From Cyanothece sp. UBA12306 (GTDB lineage: Bacteria > Cyanobacteriota > Cyanobacteriia > Cyanobacteriales > Microcystaceae), in NCBI GenBank assembly GCA_003448685.1, contig DLXW01000267.1, positions 1-11,181 of the forward strand: a DNA stretch of 11,181 nt, in the 5' to 3' direction. A model generated the notes under the pieces. It did not search any database. It saw only the letters and a program-made list of their open reading frames with translations, and was not told where the DNA came from. This document shows positions 5,323 to 11,181 of this stretch, in pieces (the stretch's first letter is position 1; each line of letters opens with the position of its first letter). The translations under genes and the position numbers were made by a program.

Positions 5323-5850
5323 ATGACTGATGAAATATTTTTAGAACGCATTTCTGATAAAATTTATACAGAATCCGTTAGCTTTTTAAGGAATGAATAT
5401 CATTTTTTGAATGGTGCTGAAGATGGCGGTCGGATGAGATTAGCCAATTATTTTGTTGGTATTTCCCAGAGGTTGGCAGATGAATTTATCGCTTTTATCA
5501 ATCATGTGGTAGCACAAACAAAAAATAATAATTTTCCTGAAATAACTCTGCCTGAAGGTTTTGCTAGTCAGTTTGCCAATAATAAAAATACAAGCTGGGA
5601 TGATTTTATTAGTATTTATCAAAGCAAGGTGAATTACCAAATATTTAAAACTGATGATGGGTTAGAGAAAATTGTGGAGTTGCGATTTATGACTGCATAT
5701 ACACAGCAATCTACGAATATTGTACCCATGGCAAGAATTGGACATTGTGTTAAACAGGGAGATGGTTCAATGGTTTATAAAATTCATTTTGTTGATAATA
5801 ACCGATTTGGTTATGGTTTTGCCCCTGTTTTGATTTTTTCACCGGTTTAG
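5323..5850 (+). CDS. hypothetical protein, 175 residues
   Basis: I do not recognise this protein. It has no signal peptide, membrane segment or known catalytic motif. Residues 1 to about 70 are predicted helical, with a Gly-rich turn NGAEDGGRMRLANYF (30-44) and a long amphipathic stretch ending INHVVAQTKNN. The middle is polar and Asn-rich. The last 80 residues look like beta strands (IVELRFMTAYTQQS, MARIGHCVKQGDG, VYKIHFVDNNRFGYGF), ending in a hydrophobic VLIFSPV. Low GC and Asn/Lys richness resemble the next gene, which starts 36 bases downstream on the same strand, so the pair may be one operon. The ATG at 5323 has no clear ribosome-binding site. Position and composition suggest accessory DNA, but I cannot assign a function. 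Confidence 0.65.
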   Translation: MTDEIFLERISDKIYTESVSFLRNEYHFLNGAEDGGRMRLANYFVGISQRLADEFIAFINHVVAQTKNNNFPEITLPEGFASQFANNKNTSWDDFISIYQSKVNYQIFKTDDGLEKIVELRFMTAYTQQSTNIVPMARIGHCVKQGDGSMVYKIHFVDNNRFGYGFAPVLIFSPV

Positions 5851-5886
5851 TCTGCTATTTTCTGTTATTTCTAATTTCATTGACTC

Positions 5887-6180
5887 ATGAAAGTATCTCT
5901 AAATAACGATATTATTATTATTGATCAAGAAGATTTACCTAAATATAAAAAAGGCGGTTCAGTTGTACGTAATAGCTATTTTTGGGCATTAAAATCTATC
6001 TCTTGTTATTCAAGAAAAGACTGTGATTGGGAATTTGATGAGGAAGTTTGGGTGGCCCTAAACAGAATGCTATTATCCTTTACTGAATCGGGATATTTAG
6101 GCTATTCAGAAACTATTCTAGAGTTCAATCAAGATACCCCTATTCCTCGGGTTTTACGTTCTGTCTCTACTTGGCTATAA
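5887..6180 (+). CDS. hypothetical protein, 97 residues
   Basis: Another unrecognised small protein, 36 bases after the previous gene and probably co-transcribed. It begins with an Ile/Asp-rich strand (MKVSLNNDIIIIDQEDLP), then a basic patch YKKGGSVVRNSYFWALK, a CYSRKDCDWEF segment with two cysteines (residues 40 and 45), and an acidic/aromatic helix EEVWVALNRMLLSFTESGY. It ends RVLRSVSTWL. There is no signal peptide or membrane helix. A small partner downstream of a larger unknown gene fits a two-protein unit such as a toxin with its immunity protein, but no toxin motif is visible and this is only a guess. The stop is immediately followed by the heptamer repeats shared with the end of hrcA. 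Confidence 0.6.
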   Translation: MKVSLNNDIIIIDQEDLPKYKKGGSVVRNSYFWALKSISCYSRKDCDWEFDEEVWVALNRMLLSFTESGYLGYSETILEFNQDTPIPRVLRSVSTWL

Positions 6181-6181
6181 A

Positions 6182-6223
6182 TAGTTAATAGTTAATAGTT
6201 AATAGTTGATAGTTAATAGTTAA
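6182..6223. repeat. six tandem heptamers TAGTTAA
   Basis: Six consecutive 7-base units of TAGTTAA (the fourth is TAGTTGA) fill the space between two convergent genes. Short tandem heptanucleotide repeats of this kind (STRR) are a known feature of cyanobacterial genomes. The last unit contains the hrcA stop codon (6220-6222 on the minus strand), so the array runs into coding sequence. Confidence 0.85.
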
Positions 6224-7302
6224 CTCAATGCTTCTGATAAGTAATCTGCTGTTGATTCTACTAAAGGAATTATATTCTCGTAAACCATGCGAGTAGGACC
6301 AATAACTCCAACACTTCCTACGGGAATGTCTCGCTGTTGATAAACAGCAGAAATAAGAGAACAGGGTCGCATTGGTTCTAGAGGATTTTCTGAACCGATC
6401 CTAATATTTGCTTTCTTGGTTAAGGATTTATTGACTGGACATTCAAAGATCAAGGGTAATAGTTGATCCTGTTCTTCTTCTAAAAGATGTAATAAAGTTT
6501 GTACTTGTTGTAATTGAGAGAATTCTGGTTGAAGCAAAAATTCAGATAAACCATGGATCATCATTGGTGTAGCAATTGATGATTTTAAATATTCTTGTAA
6601 TTGGGATAATAAATTTTTAAGAAATTCGGTATAATGAACAAATTGTTTGTCTATTTCTTGCCAATTTAAAGTCATTAATTCTGTTAAATTCTTACCTTTT
6701 AAATGGGCATTCAAAAAATTAGAAATTAGTTGTAATTCTTGAGCTAATAATTCTTCATTTTCTGAATCTTCATTAAGCACAGATTGAGTAAGATCAATTA
6801 AAATAGACTGGGTTTGATAGCTATCTGTGACAATAATCAATATAACTTGTTTTGCTGAAGCCGGTATTAATTGAATATGACGTAATTGATTAGAGAAACT
6901 TTGGGGCAGGGTGATTAAGGCAATATAACCACTAAAATTTGCTAAAATTTGAGTTGCCCTTTGAATTAAAGTCTCGAAACTAAAACTCTCTTTTGCTAAC
7001 TTTTGATTTAAATATTGTTCTACTTTTTGTTTAATTTGATCATCAGGAGTTATTAAATTATCTACATAAATTCGATAACCACCATCAGAAGGAATACGTC
7101 CAGCAGAGGTATGGGGTTGATAGAGCAAACCTGCTTTTTCTAATTGCCCTAAAGCATTGCGAATAGTAGCTGAACTCACACTAAAATTATACTCTTGGAC
7201 TAAGGTTTTTGAACCAACTGGTTCGGCTGTAGCAATATAATGTTTAATCGTTGCTCGTAGTATATTTTGATGGCGTTTATTTAAAGTATTTGATTTAGTC
7301 AT
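6220..7302 (-). CDS. hrcA: heat-inducible transcription repressor HrcA
   Basis: A 360-residue HrcA, the repressor of groESL- and dnaK-type chaperone genes through the CIRCE operator (TTAGCACTC-N9-GAGTGCTAA). The N-terminal winged helix-turn-helix (residues about 7-80) carries family signatures: LRATIKHYIATAEPVGSKTL, SSATIRNALGQLEKAGLL and QPHTSAGRIPSDGGYR. The GAF-like and dimerisation regions follow, and the C-terminus has the usual GPTRMVYENIIPLVES. The length is typical. No CIRCE copy occurs anywhere in this window, so HrcA does not appear to regulate itself or its neighbours here. The gene follows the rhodanese gene by 80 bases on the same strand, so the two may be co-transcribed. A perfect TATAAT on the minus strand (7313-7308) lies only 6 bases before the ATG, which would give an almost leaderless message if used. 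Identification is firm. Confidence 0.96.
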   Translation of the reverse strand: MTKSNTLNKRHQNILRATIKHYIATAEPVGSKTLVQEYNFSVSSATIRNALGQLEKAGLLYQPHTSAGRIPSDGGYRIYVDNLITPDDQIKQKVEQYLNQKLAKESFSFETLIQRATQILANFSGYIALITLPQSFSNQLRHIQLIPASAKQVILIIVTDSYQTQSILIDLTQSVLNEDSENEELLAQELQLISNFLNAHLKGKNLTELMTLNWQEIDKQFVHYTEFLKNLLSQLQEYLKSSIATPMMIHGLSEFLLQPEFSQLQQVQTLLHLLEEEQDQLLPLIFECPVNKSLTKKANIRIGSENPLEPMRPCSLISAVYQQRDIPVGSVGVIGPTRMVYENIIPLVESTADYLSEALS

Positions 7303-7382
7303 AATTGATTATAAAAATGGGTGAACCTGTGCAGAAAATCAGTTAAACCCAAGATTCAAATTATTAGGTTTAGAAAACAGTT

Positions 7383-7733
7383 TTAGTAATGAGCCATAGA
7401 AGGATCGACTTCGATCGCGTAGGCATCAATGCCCCCCATAATATTCTTAACATTAGTAAAACCATTATTTAGTAACCATTGACACATCTGGGCAGAACGC
7501 ATACCATGATGGCAAATTACTAGGGTTTCTACATCAGGATTAAAGCGGTTTTTAAGATCGGTTGACCAATCAGCAAATTGACTCAAAGGAAGCACATGAA
7601 ACCCCTCAATATAGGCAATATCTATTTCATGGGGTTCACGGACATCGATTAATTGTATTGTTCCCTCTGGTTGATTAAGGCGAGTAGCCAGTTCAGTGAC
7701 GGTTATCTGAGGAAGAGATTGATTGTAATACAT
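7383..7733 (-). CDS. single-domain rhodanese-like sulfurtransferase
   Basis: A 116-residue cytosolic protein made of one rhodanese domain. The active-site loop CHHGMRS places the sulfur-carrying cysteine at Cys74, with Arg79 in the loop, and LIDVREPHEIDIAYIEG (residues 28-44) is the standard CH2A-like motif. Such proteins move sulfane sulfur or act in thiol and tRNA-sulfur chemistry; the six-residue loop is the sulfur rather than the phosphatase (CDC25-like, seven-residue) type. The length is normal for single-domain members. It sits directly upstream of hrcA on the same strand. There is no evidence for a specific acceptor. AGG just before the ATG is a weak ribosome-binding site. Confidence 0.92.
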   Translation of the reverse strand: MYYNQSLPQITVTELATRLNQPEGTIQLIDVREPHEIDIAYIEGFHVLPLSQFADWSTDLKNRFNPDVETLVICHHGMRSAQMCQWLLNNGFTNVKNIMGGIDAYAIEVDPSMAHY

Positions 7734-7785
7734 ACCTAGCTGTCAATCATGGGTAGATCTTAAGAGATTGTTTAATAGCTTAGCA

Positions 7786-7860
7786 GGTTTAATGACCGAA
7801 AAAGCAAAGGGCGCAAACCCCTAAATTTTATTGATGGGGACCAACCCGAAGAGTAATTTT
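7786..7860. other. possible structured RNA or leader between rhodanese and DUF3352 genes
   Basis: Nested G/C blocks stand out in otherwise AT-rich DNA: GGG (7809-7811) can pair with CCC (7845-7847), enclosing CCCC (7818-7821) with GGGG (7836-7839), with CGCAAA and ACCAA as internal loops. A small GGT/ACC hairpin lies at 7786-7797 and a GAG/CTC one follows at 7851-7863. It could be read on either strand. No known riboswitch class is matched in full. Confidence 0.25.
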
Positions 7861-7871
7861 CTCAGTTTTAA

Positions 7872-7900
7872 TTGACAAAGCAGATTACAATCAATATTAG
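7872..7900 (+). promoter_or_regulatory. promoter of the DUF3352 gene
   Basis: A perfect -35 TTGACA (7872-7877) and a -10 TATTAG (7895-7900, four of six matches) are separated by exactly 17 bases. Transcription would start near 7907, about 20 bases before the GTG start. Confidence 0.55.
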
Positions 7901-7926
7901 TTATTGCTCACTAACAACAAATTACC

Positions 7927-9612
7927 GTGAAGCTGCGCTCTTTTTTCATTATCCTAGCTATCAGCGTCTTTTTTATCCTATCTTTGGCCGGTGGTAGCCT
8001 ATACTGGATCTTAGCCCAAAGTCCTCTCAATTTGTTATCAGGAGGAGTTCTTAGAGAACCAACCACTGCGATATTTGTTCCTAAACAAGCTCCTGTGATG
8101 ATATCGTTGTTAGTTAATCCTGATCGTTTAGAAGCTTTAGCTAAATTGATCGCTTTTCCCCAAAATAGAAGACGATCTCATCAACAGTTTCTAACTCTCG
8201 AAAAACAACTGTTAGCTAAAACTGGACTAGATTATTCTCAGCAAATTCAACCCTGGTTAGGGGAAGAGATCACTTTAGCTGTTACTTCACTAGACTTTGA
8301 TCACAATTCTAGTAATGGAGTTAAACCAGGTTATTTATTAGCAGTAAAAACTAAAGATTCAGAGTTGGCTAAGGAGTTTATTCAAGCATCCTATTCTAAG
8401 GATGCGATCGCTGGAACTTCTGACCTAATTTTTGAACCTTATAAGGGAGTTAATCTAATTTATCAAAAAAATCGTGAAACTCCGGTTAATAATAATCTTT
8501 CTGCTACGGCTATTTTAAACAATGTAGTTTTATTTGCTAATCATCCTAAAATTTTACGGGATGCGATCAATAATGTTCAAGTTCCTGATTTAAACCTAAA
8601 ACACGCTCCCATTTATCAGGATGCTTTGAAAACTATTACTGAACCCCATATAGGTTTATTGTATGCCAATTTTCCAGCTTTATCGGCTTGGTTAGGCAAT
8701 TTACCCATACCCGAATTGCCCGAAATTAAAGAAAATATAACTGTCGCTTTTTCGCTAAAATCTGCAGGATTAGTCGCCCAAACTGCCTTAATTGGGGTTT
8801 CAGAAGCTGAAGATCACCCACCATCTTTATCGGAACCTGTGGGGGCATTGGCCTACATACCACCTGATAGCATTTTAACGGCCGCTGGCACTGACTTAAA
8901 TCAATTGTGGACTCAAATCGCTACAGGACTAGCAACCGAAAGTCCTCTACAACAGGTGTTTAATCAGGCTATAAACTCACTCCAAGAAACTTTGGGTTTG
9001 AATTTATCTGAAGAGATTTTTCCTTGGGTTAAAGGGGAATTTAGCCTGGCTTTGGTTCCTAATCCTAATGGGGATGAACCTGATGGTATTTTTGTAGCCC
9101 AAAAGGTCCCAGAAGTTAATTTAGCTGAAATTTTAGAAAAATTGGATGAATTAGCTCAAAAACAAGGCTATAGCGTCGGTAAACTGCCTTTATTAGATAC
9201 TACGGTCACCGCCTGGACAAAATTAACCGCGGGAAAGGGCAATCATAACGGTAGTGTAGCACAATTAGAGGCTCACGTCAGTGGCTTATATTTAGAAACA
9301 GATGATTATGTCATTTTTGCGACTTCAGTTGCAGCTATGTCCCAGGCAATTTCTAACCCAGAAATGACCTTGATCCGCAGTGAGAAATTGCAGCAAGCTA
9401 TTGCAGGATTATCTCCTGAAAATGATGGATATTTGTATATAGATTGGGATCAAGGAGAAAAATTATTAGAGCAAAAATTACCCATTGTCAAGGTAGTTGA
9501 ATTATCCATTAAACCCCTACTAAATAATTTGCGATCGCTGACAATTAGCAGTCAAGGAAGTGAAAATGGTATCCGTCGCGGGACGGTTTTCTTTAATTTA
9601 GGAGTGCGTTGA
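7927..9612 (+). CDS. membrane-anchored DUF3352 family protein
   Basis: A 561-residue protein of the cyanobacterial DUF3352 family, whose biochemical role is not established. The start is GTG; residues about 6-28 are an N-terminal membrane anchor or uncleaved signal (basic KLR, then FFIILAISVFFILSLAGG), so the body should lie in the periplasm or thylakoid lumen. The family-typical segment ATTAIFVPKQAPVMISLLVNPDRL-like region sits at residues about 45-69. The rest is a long alternation of short helices and strands, with PWLGEEITLAV (about 108-118) and a similar PWVKGEFSLAL (about 365-375), which suggests two repeats of one fold. No catalytic residues or metal motif are evident. The gene is monocistronic, with its own promoter, and carries two HIP1 octamers. 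The family is confidently recognised, the function is not. Confidence 0.85.
   Translation: MKLRSFFIILAISVFFILSLAGGSLYWILAQSPLNLLSGGVLREPTTAIFVPKQAPVMISLLVNPDRLEALAKLIAFPQNRRRSHQQFLTLEKQLLAKTGLDYSQQIQPWLGEEITLAVTSLDFDHNSSNGVKPGYLLAVKTKDSELAKEFIQASYSKDAIAGTSDLIFEPYKGVNLIYQKNRETPVNNNLSATAILNNVVLFANHPKILRDAINNVQVPDLNLKHAPIYQDALKTITEPHIGLLYANFPALSAWLGNLPIPELPEIKENITVAFSLKSAGLVAQTALIGVSEAEDHPPSLSEPVGALAYIPPDSILTAAGTDLNQLWTQIATGLATESPLQQVFNQAINSLQETLGLNLSEEIFPWVKGEFSLALVPNPNGDEPDGIFVAQKVPEVNLAEILEKLDELAQKQGYSVGKLPLLDTTVTAWTKLTAGKGNHNGSVAQLEAHVSGLYLETDDYVIFATSVAAMSQAISNPEMTLIRSEKLQQAIAGLSPENDGYLYIDWDQGEKLLEQKLPIVKVVELSIKPLLNNLRSLTISSQGSENGIRRGTVFFNLGVR
8404..8411. repeat. HIP1 octamer GCGATCGC
   Basis: A second copy of the cyanobacterial iterated palindrome, inside the DUF3352 gene. 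Confidence 0.9.
9531..9538. repeat. HIP1 octamer GCGATCGC
   Basis: A third copy, near the 3' end of the DUF3352 gene. Confidence 0.9.
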
Positions 9613-9690
9613 ATTAAGTTAGCAATCTCTCAATCAATTATGAGATAGTAAGTAAAAAAGTTAATATCAAAAGAGAAGAATGTAAACTGT

Positions 9691-11181
9691 TTATAATTTA
9701 GGTTTTGAATTTTCTGATGGTGTTGTTTTTGGAATGGGATCAGGTGATGGATTTGAGTTATTAGATACAAATCCAATTATGCCTAAAATTAATGCTGTGA
9801 TTATTCCTACTATTGTTTGCCAATTTGTTATTGTTGTTAATAGGTTTCCCCAGATTACTACTAATGTATTTGTCTTAACTGCTGAGGTATTTTTTTTTGC
9901 TATTTGATCTTCTTGTTTTTCTGGAATATTATTAATATTTTTATTTTTTCCTATATTGTCACCATTTCCACTATGGGTTTGCGATATTTGATTACTGTTT
10001 GGTGATTGAAAAGCTGTATTATTTAAAGTTGCATTAGGAAAATTATAGTTAGTAATATGTCTCGTTTCTTCTTTTAGTTTAACAATTTCATTATCTTCTA
10101 GTTTGATAGTTTTTTGTTTGACTTTTTTCCATCCAATTGTATCATCAATTAATGATATTATATTAACTTCTTCAAAGGGTTCTTTTTCACATTCAATTTT
10201 TAATTTACCGGAAAAATAACGTTTTTTTAAGAGATCTAATTTGTAATAATGGGGATTTTTAGTTTGTTTATTGGAACAAATTTGACAATTACAAGAAATT
10301 AGTTGTTTGACTTGTAGTTGATGATAGCTTTCATGAATTTCATCAAATTTATTGGTTATTATCTCTAAAAGTCCTTTTTTGTTATCTCCATAAAATTTAA
10401 TGTTTATTTCCCTTCTATTATAACTTTCGATGACTTCAACAAAGGTAATTTGGTTGTTTTCTTTTCTTTTTAGTAAGACTCCTGTTTGCCAAACGTTTGC
10501 TTCATCAATTAAGCGAGACATTTCGACAATAAATCTGATGATAATTCCTTTGGGTAGAAATTCATACTCATATTTCATGAGTAGGTTTTCAGTTTGATTG
10601 AATAATTCATATTGAGGTGGTTCTTTAGTTAATAATTGTGGCGCAATATAGGTGTTTTCTGCATTGGTAAGTTGATAACATAGTTTGAATTTTTTCATCA
10701 ATTCTAATAATTCTGGTAGCATATTTTTATATTCAGGATTACTCCAAATATCTGCTAAGTCTGTTGTAGTAAATTTTCCTAAGTTTTGAATAACTTGATG
10801 ATGATCTAAAACTTTGTATACTGCATCTGTCCCCCATTCTGGGTTGAGAATGACGGTTTTGTAGAGAGGAGATGCTTTGTCTTCTTGGAAGTGAAGAATA
10901 ACTCCAATGTCATGTAAGAATTGACTGATTTGTAAAGCATCTTTATTATTTTTGACTTTGTTTGTTTGACAAATTTTTAAGTATTCTTCTAAGGTAATAT
11001 AATTTTTTTGTTCCTTCTCTAAGGTTTCTTCTAATATCCGTCGAATATCTATCCAAGTTTTCGGTAAAGTTGTACCCACATGGGGTAAATTTTTTAAATG
11101 AAATTGCAAATTATTAATAATATTAGTTAACCCACGGTTGTTGTCTGCAAAGTTAGTGGGTAAAAATTCTTTAATATTCTC
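9691..11181 (-). CDS. Roco-type protein, C-terminal part (COR domain plus membrane tail), cut by the window edge
   Basis: The minus-strand frame is open to the right edge with no stop, so this is the last 496 residues of a longer protein; a TTG at 11107-11109 is not its true start. Visible residues about 30-215 match the COR domain (LPHVGTTLPKTW at 32-43, VILNPEWGTDAVYKVLD, then LCYQLTNAENTYIAPQLL) that follows the Roc GTPase in Roco proteins. Next come FLPKGIIIRFIVEMSRLID and a cysteine cluster CNCQIC (297-302), a pattern I associate with bacterial COR C-terminal regions and perhaps metal-binding. Residues about 375-430 are a low-complexity Asn/Gly linker with THSGNGDNIGKNKNIN. Residues about 439-472 are hydrophobic and hold a membrane helix (WQTIVGIITALILGIIGFV), followed by a Pro/Ser tail ending PKL. 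By family knowledge a Roc GTPase, often with leucine-rich repeats, should lie just outside. Such proteins are thought to act as GTP-controlled scaffolds; the role here is unknown. Confidence 0.85.
   Translation of the reverse strand, partial: ENIKEFLPTNFADNNRGLTNIINNLQFHLKNLPHVGTTLPKTWIDIRRILEETLEKEQKNYITLEEYLKICQTNKVKNNKDALQISQFLHDIGVILHFQEDKASPLYKTVILNPEWGTDAVYKVLDHHQVIQNLGKFTTTDLADIWSNPEYKNMLPELLELMKKFKLCYQLTNAENTYIAPQLLTKEPPQYELFNQTENLLMKYEYEFLPKGIIIRFIVEMSRLIDEANVWQTGVLLKRKENNQITFVEVIESYNRREINIKFYGDNKKGLLEIITNKFDEIHESYHQLQVKQLISCNCQICSNKQTKNPHYYKLDLLKKRYFSGKLKIECEKEPFEEVNIISLIDDTIGWKKVKQKTIKLEDNEIVKLKEETRHITNYNFPNATLNNTAFQSPNSNQISQTHSGNGDNIGKNKNINNIPEKQEDQIAKKNTSAVKTNTLVVIWGNLLTTITNWQTIVGIITALILGIIGFVSNNSNPSPDPIPKTTPSENSKPKL

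Noticed and set aside
6182..6223. CRISPR array
   Set aside because: Units are 7 bases with no spacers, and no cas gene is present; this is a simple tandem repeat.
7303..7382. CIRCE operator upstream of hrcA
   Set aside because: No match to TTAGCACTC-N9-GAGTGCTAA here or elsewhere in the window; the only symmetry is TAAACC...GGTTTA (7344-7372) with a long loop.
7786..7860. c-di-GMP or c-di-AMP riboswitch
   Set aside because: Short strings such as GGGCGCAAACC recall parts of these classes, but the downstream conserved halves are absent, so no class was assigned.

Overview
This window looks like chromosomal DNA from a low-GC cyanobacterium. The taxonomic anchor is a 358-residue oxygen-dependent Mg-protoporphyrin IX monomethyl ester cyclase (AcsF/ChlA(I) type), an enzyme of chlorophyll synthesis. 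It is supported by three copies of the cyanobacterial octamer GCGATCGC (HIP1), a DUF3352 protein of a type common in cyanobacteria, and a run of heptanucleotide repeats like those described in cyanobacterial genomes. A unicellular Crocosphaera/Cyanothece-like host is my inference from AT-richness and gene content, not something the sequence proves.

Layout. (1) 1-1045: two nearly identical peroxiredoxin genes in tandem, duplicated together with their leaders and followed by two hairpins, the second a good intrinsic terminator. (2) 1143-1604: a small secreted or membrane-anchored protein with a TTG start and one carboxypeptidase-regulatory-like beta domain. (3) 1688-2946: an accessory toxin-antitoxin patch. 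It holds a composite gene with an antitoxin-like C-terminal helix, a wrecked antitoxin/PIN-toxin fusion with a frameshift, an 18-bp perfect palindromic element sitting on the stop codon of that wreck, and an apparently intact hicB-hicA pair. (4) 3043-4119 (minus): acsF, with a promoter overlapped by a perfect inverted repeat. (5) 4384-5241: a metallo-beta-lactamase-fold hydrolase. (6) 5323-6180: two unrecognised genes. (7) 6220-7733 (minus): a single-domain rhodanese followed by hrcA, the heat-shock repressor. (8) 7927-9612: a membrane-anchored DUF3352 protein. (9) 9691 to the right edge (minus): the C-terminal part of a Roco-type protein (COR domain) ending in a predicted membrane segment; its N-terminal part lies outside the window.

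The genes do not form one pathway. Peroxiredoxins, rhodanese and HrcA are stress or housekeeping functions and AcsF is chlorophyll synthesis. The 1.7-2.95 kb patch and the 5.3-6.2 kb pair look like accessory DNA inserted between conserved genes. The most interesting items are the membrane-tailed Roco protein at the right edge, the toxin-antitoxin scar with its palindrome, and the acsF promoter/operator. I see no tRNA, rRNA, CRISPR array or intact transposase, and no gene-free stretch longer than about 300 bases once the toxin remnant is counted.
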